NCBI GenBank assembly: GCA_026400435.1 | Contig: JAPLOZ010000005.1 | Span: 20,994 to 84,993, forward strand | Length of the DNA: 64,000 bases | Direction: 5' to 3' | Origin: Hyphomicrobiales bacterium | GTDB lineage: Bacteria > Pseudomonadota > Alphaproteobacteria > Rhizobiales > Rhizobiaceae | Shown here: piece by piece, positions 61,804 to 64,000 of the stretch | How positions within the stretch are numbered: position 1 is the first letter of the stretch | How the letters are laid out: every line of letters starts with the position of its first letter | Notes under the pieces: generated by a model | What the model was told of the DNA's origin: nothing | The model's database searches: none | Seen by the model: only the letters and a program-made list of their open reading frames with translations | Position numbers and translations under genes: made by a program

Positions 61804-62706
61804 ATGGCAACCGCGAATAACGAGACCGGTCTGAAGGCGACCGGACCGCTGAAGCTCAAGGTGGCGGGCGTCGAACGGGTCTTCGACATCGACAACCCGG
61901 CGCTTCCCGACTGGATCGACGAAAAGACCGTTTCGTCCGGCGGCTTTCCCTACAACAAGAAGCTGGACGAAACGGAATACGAAAAGACGCTGGAGGGCCT
62001 GCAGGTCGAACTGGTCAAGCTGCAGGCGTGGCAGCAATCCTCCGGCAAACGCGTGATGATCCTATTCGAGGGGCGCGACACCGCAGGCAAGGGCGGCACG
62101 ATCGGTGTTGTGCGCCAGTACATGAACCCACGCACGGCGCGTTACGTCGCGCTGACCAAGCCGACCGAGACCGAACAGGGCCAATGGTATTTCCAGCGCT
62201 ACATCGCGCATTTCCCGACCCGGGCCGAATTCGTGACGTTCGACCGCTCCTGGTACAACCGCGCGGGCGTGGAACCGGTGATGGGCTTCTGCACGCCCGA
62301 GCAGCACAAGCATTTCCTGAAAGAGACGCCGCGATTCGAAAAGATGATCGTCGGCGAAGGCATCATCTTCTTCAAGGTGTGGCTCGACATCAGCCAGGAG
62401 ATGCAGCTCAAGCGCTTTCATGATCGGCGCCACAGCAAGCTCACCAACTGGAAATTCTCGCCGATGGACGCCGCCGGCATCACGCGCTGGGACGACTATA
62501 CGAAGGTTTGCAAGGAGATGATCGCCGAGACACATACCGACCATGCGCCGTGGACTGTCGTGCGCTCGAACGACAAGCGGCGCGCGCGCATTGAAGTGAT
62601 CCGGCACGTGCTGACGGCGCTCGACTATGACGGCCGCGACAAGGGAGCCATCGGCACGCCGGATCCGAAGATCGTCGGGCTGGGGCTCAAGCAGCTGATG
62701 GAATAG
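61804..62706 (+). CDS. ppk2: Polyphosphate kinase 2
   Basis: This 300-residue PPK2-family kinase has Walker [29 protein letters not shown], and the lid-region motif [21 protein letters not shown]2 enzymes transfer phosphate between polyphosphate and nucleotides, mostly making GTP or ATP from NDPs. The ATG at 61804 follows an A/G-rich site; an upstream ATG at 61771 is less likely. It is divergent from phoR, fitting phosphate homeostasis. Confidence 0.93.
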   Translation: MATANNETGLKATGPLKLKVAGVERVFDIDNPALPDWIDEKTVSSGGFPYNKKLDETEYEKTLEGLQVELVKLQAWQQSSGKRVMILFEGRDTAGKGGTIGVVRQYMNPRTARYVALTKPTETEQGQWYFQRYIAHFPTRAEFVTFDRSWYNRAGVEPVMGFCTPEQHKHFLKETPRFEKMIVGEGIIFFKVWLDISQEMQLKRFHDRRHSKLTNWKFSPMDAAGITRWDDYTKVCKEMIAETHTDHAPWTVVRSNDKRRARIEVIRHVLTALDYDGRDKGAIGTPDPKIVGLGLKQLME

Positions 62707-62726
62707 GGCCGGGGCGCGTCTCGGTC

Positions 62727-64000
62727 CTACGTCTCGGCAACGCGTCCCATGGGACGATGGGGCGTCTTCTCCCAAAGATGCGGACGGCGCCAGAGCTGCC
62801 ACACCGCCCGCCAGGCAGCGATGGACATCATCATCCAATAGACCGGCGTGAACAGGACGACCTTCCAGAATCCAAGTTTCTCGGGCAGCCTGAGGTGGCG
62901 CCAACCCAGCAGCAGGAAGGACAGATAGCCACAGCCGACGTTGACGATGTCGACAGCGAGCAGCGCGGATTTCCAGGCGGCCAATGGCCGTTCAAGCGCC
63001 AGATCTACCGCCAGGACAATCGCCGAGACAAACAGAAAGGGATGCGCGAGCGCCGACAAAACCATGCCCGCGCATAGAATCTGACCCACCGCGAAGGATG
63101 CCGGACGCAGGTCACGCATCAGCAAAACAGGATGGCGCATATGCACCAGCCAGGTCTGCAGCCAGCCCTTGAACCAGCGGGTGCGCTGCGGCAGCCACGT
63201 CGCGAAGGTTTCGGGCCCGGACTCCATGGTAGGACAGGCAATGGTCTCGGTTCGGTAGCCGAATCGGACAAGCCGCACGCCAAGGTCAGCATCCTCGGTG
63301 ACATTGTAGGGATCCCACCCGCCGACCTCTTCGAGAGCTGATCGTCGAAAGTGGTTCGAGGTGCCGCCGAGAGGCAGCAACGTGCGATTCGCCGACAGCC
63401 AGGGAAGCAGCCCGCGAAACAGTCCAGCGTATTCGAACGCGAACATCCGGCTGAGCAGACCACCGCCGAGATCGGCGATTTCCAAGGGCGCCTGAACACA
63501 GGCCACATCCGCAGGCGAAGAATCGAACTTTCGCCATGCGCTTTTCAGCTGTCGCGGATGCGGCTGATCCTCCGCGTCGTACAACGCTACGAACGCTCCG
63601 GACGTCAAGGGCAACGCGTAAGCGAGCGCCTTTGGCTTGGTGCGGGGACCGAAAAGGGGCACCCTGACCACTTCCATGTTGGGGGGCAGCGCCAGCGTGG
63701 CCAGCGCGGCAAGCGTCGTGGCGTCGTCAGCCTCGCAGATCAGCTTTGTCTCGAGTTTGCTGGCCGGCCACTCGATCCGCTTGAGCGCGGCGACCAGTTC
63801 GGGCACGACGGCCGCTTCGCGGTAGAGGGCGACAAGTACGGAATAGACCGGCAAATCCGCCGGCGGGGGATTGTCCGTTTCGGGTTCGTGGCCCGGGCGA
63901 CCGAACACCGCCGCAGCAACACGCAGCGCGACGCACGACAGGAAGAAAATCGAGCACAGGATGTGCATCGCTACCCAGGTGCCGCCGGGCGACAGCCACA
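62727..64000 (-). CDS. Family 2 glycosyltransferase, cellulose-synthase-like (5' end outside the window)
   Basis: At least 424 residues of a membrane GT2 are visible, and the frame stays open to the window edge, so the N-terminus is missing. Catalytic motifs are CEADDAT (first Asp), DAEDQP (DxD), EDADLGVRL (TED-like) and the QxxRW motif QRTRWFKGW. Three or four hydrophobic segments follow, including FLFVSAIVLAVDLAL. Such enzymes polymerise or transfer sugars at the inner membrane in exopolysaccharide or lipopolysaccharide pathways. It is convergent with ppk2. Confidence 0.86.
   Translation of the reverse strand, partial: WLSPGGTWVAMHILCSIFFLSCVALRVAAAVFGRPGHEPETDNPPPADLPVYSVLVALYREAAVVPELVAALKRIEWPASKLETKLICEADDATTLAALATLALPPNMEVVRVPLFGPRTKPKALAYALPLTSGAFVALYDAEDQPHPRQLKSAWRKFDSSPADVACVQAPLEIADLGGGLLSRMFAFEYAGLFRGLLPWLSANRTLLPLGGTSNHFRRSALEEVGGWDPYNVTEDADLGVRLVRFGYRTETIACPTMESGPETFATWLPQRTRWFKGWLQTWLVHMRHPVLLMRDLRPASFAVGQILCAGMVLSALAHPFLFVSAIVLAVDLALERPLAAWKSALLAVDIVNVGCGYLSFLLLGWRHLRLPEKLGFWKVVLFTPVYWMMMSIAAWRAVWQLWRRPHLWEKTPHRPMGRVAET

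Noticed and set aside
1..64000. CRISPR arrays, prophage genes, transposases and integrases
   Set aside because: I looked for repeat-spacer periodicity and for transposase or integrase motifs and found none, even at the tRNA-Gly insert.

Overview
The window reads as a chromosomal segment of a Hyphomicrobiales (Rhizobiales) alphaproteobacterium, most likely a Mesorhizobium/Phyllobacteriaceae-like organism. The evidence is high G+C coding sequence, an ALAS-type hemA, GcrA with clustered GANTC (CcrM) sites, a SAM-II riboswitch ahead of metZ, rhizobial intergenic palindromes, many TTG/GTG starts with strong Shine-Dalgarno sequences, and MocDEF-like proteins otherwise known from rhizopine catabolism. 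The species assignment is inference.

Layout. 1-4.4 kb: the end of an RND efflux adaptor, its AcrB-type pump, and an exported cupin. 4.5-7.9 kb: two tandem TPR-sulfotransferase paralogues. 7.9-27.2 kb: mostly core metabolism. This part holds a D-amino-acid dehydrogenase-like oxidase with agmatinase, galE, hemA (with an FNR/FixK-type box), an aminotransferase, mscL, a solute-symporter/hybrid histidine kinase facing a LuxR-type response regulator, pyrD, a MATE exporter, a sugar isomerase, metZ under a SAM-II riboswitch plus intrinsic terminator, dCTP deaminase and an amino-acid binding protein.

27.2-41.9 kb is accessory. A tRNA-Gly(CCC) gene marks the left edge of a roughly 3.8 kb insert encoding two exported proteins likely to bind heme: a di-heme cytochrome c resembling RoxA and a catalase-like protein. 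The insert is bracketed by near-identical repeats. The right-hand repeat contains a displaced, degenerate 5' half of the same tRNA followed by an ATP-grasp gene. Next come an arylsulfatase with an exported companion and an AraC regulator, a glycosidase-like beta-propeller protein, and a surface-glycan set: GT8, membrane-anchored methyltransferase, asparagine-synthase-like protein and sulfotransferase.

41.9-53.8 kb is one catabolic locus built as two convergent operons with a regulator at each outer end. The plus-strand operon encodes a MocD-like membrane di-iron oxygenase, a MocE-like Rieske ferredoxin, a MocF-like reductase and a PanB-family protein that has lost the canonical PanB active-site residues. 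The minus-strand operon encodes a zinc dehydrogenase and a ribose-type ABC importer. A LacI regulator and an unusual double-winged-helix GntR/FCD regulator flank them. The likely job is import of a sugar or cyclitol, oxidative (O-demethylase-type) attack and further oxidation. The substrate is unknown, and this is the strongest candidate for an undescribed system.

53.8-64 kb returns to core genes: apaG, hslO, argF, argD, gcrA, corA, phoU, phoR, ppk2 and a truncated GT2 glycosyltransferase. phoR and phoU are adjacent with no pst genes between them and no phoB beside them.
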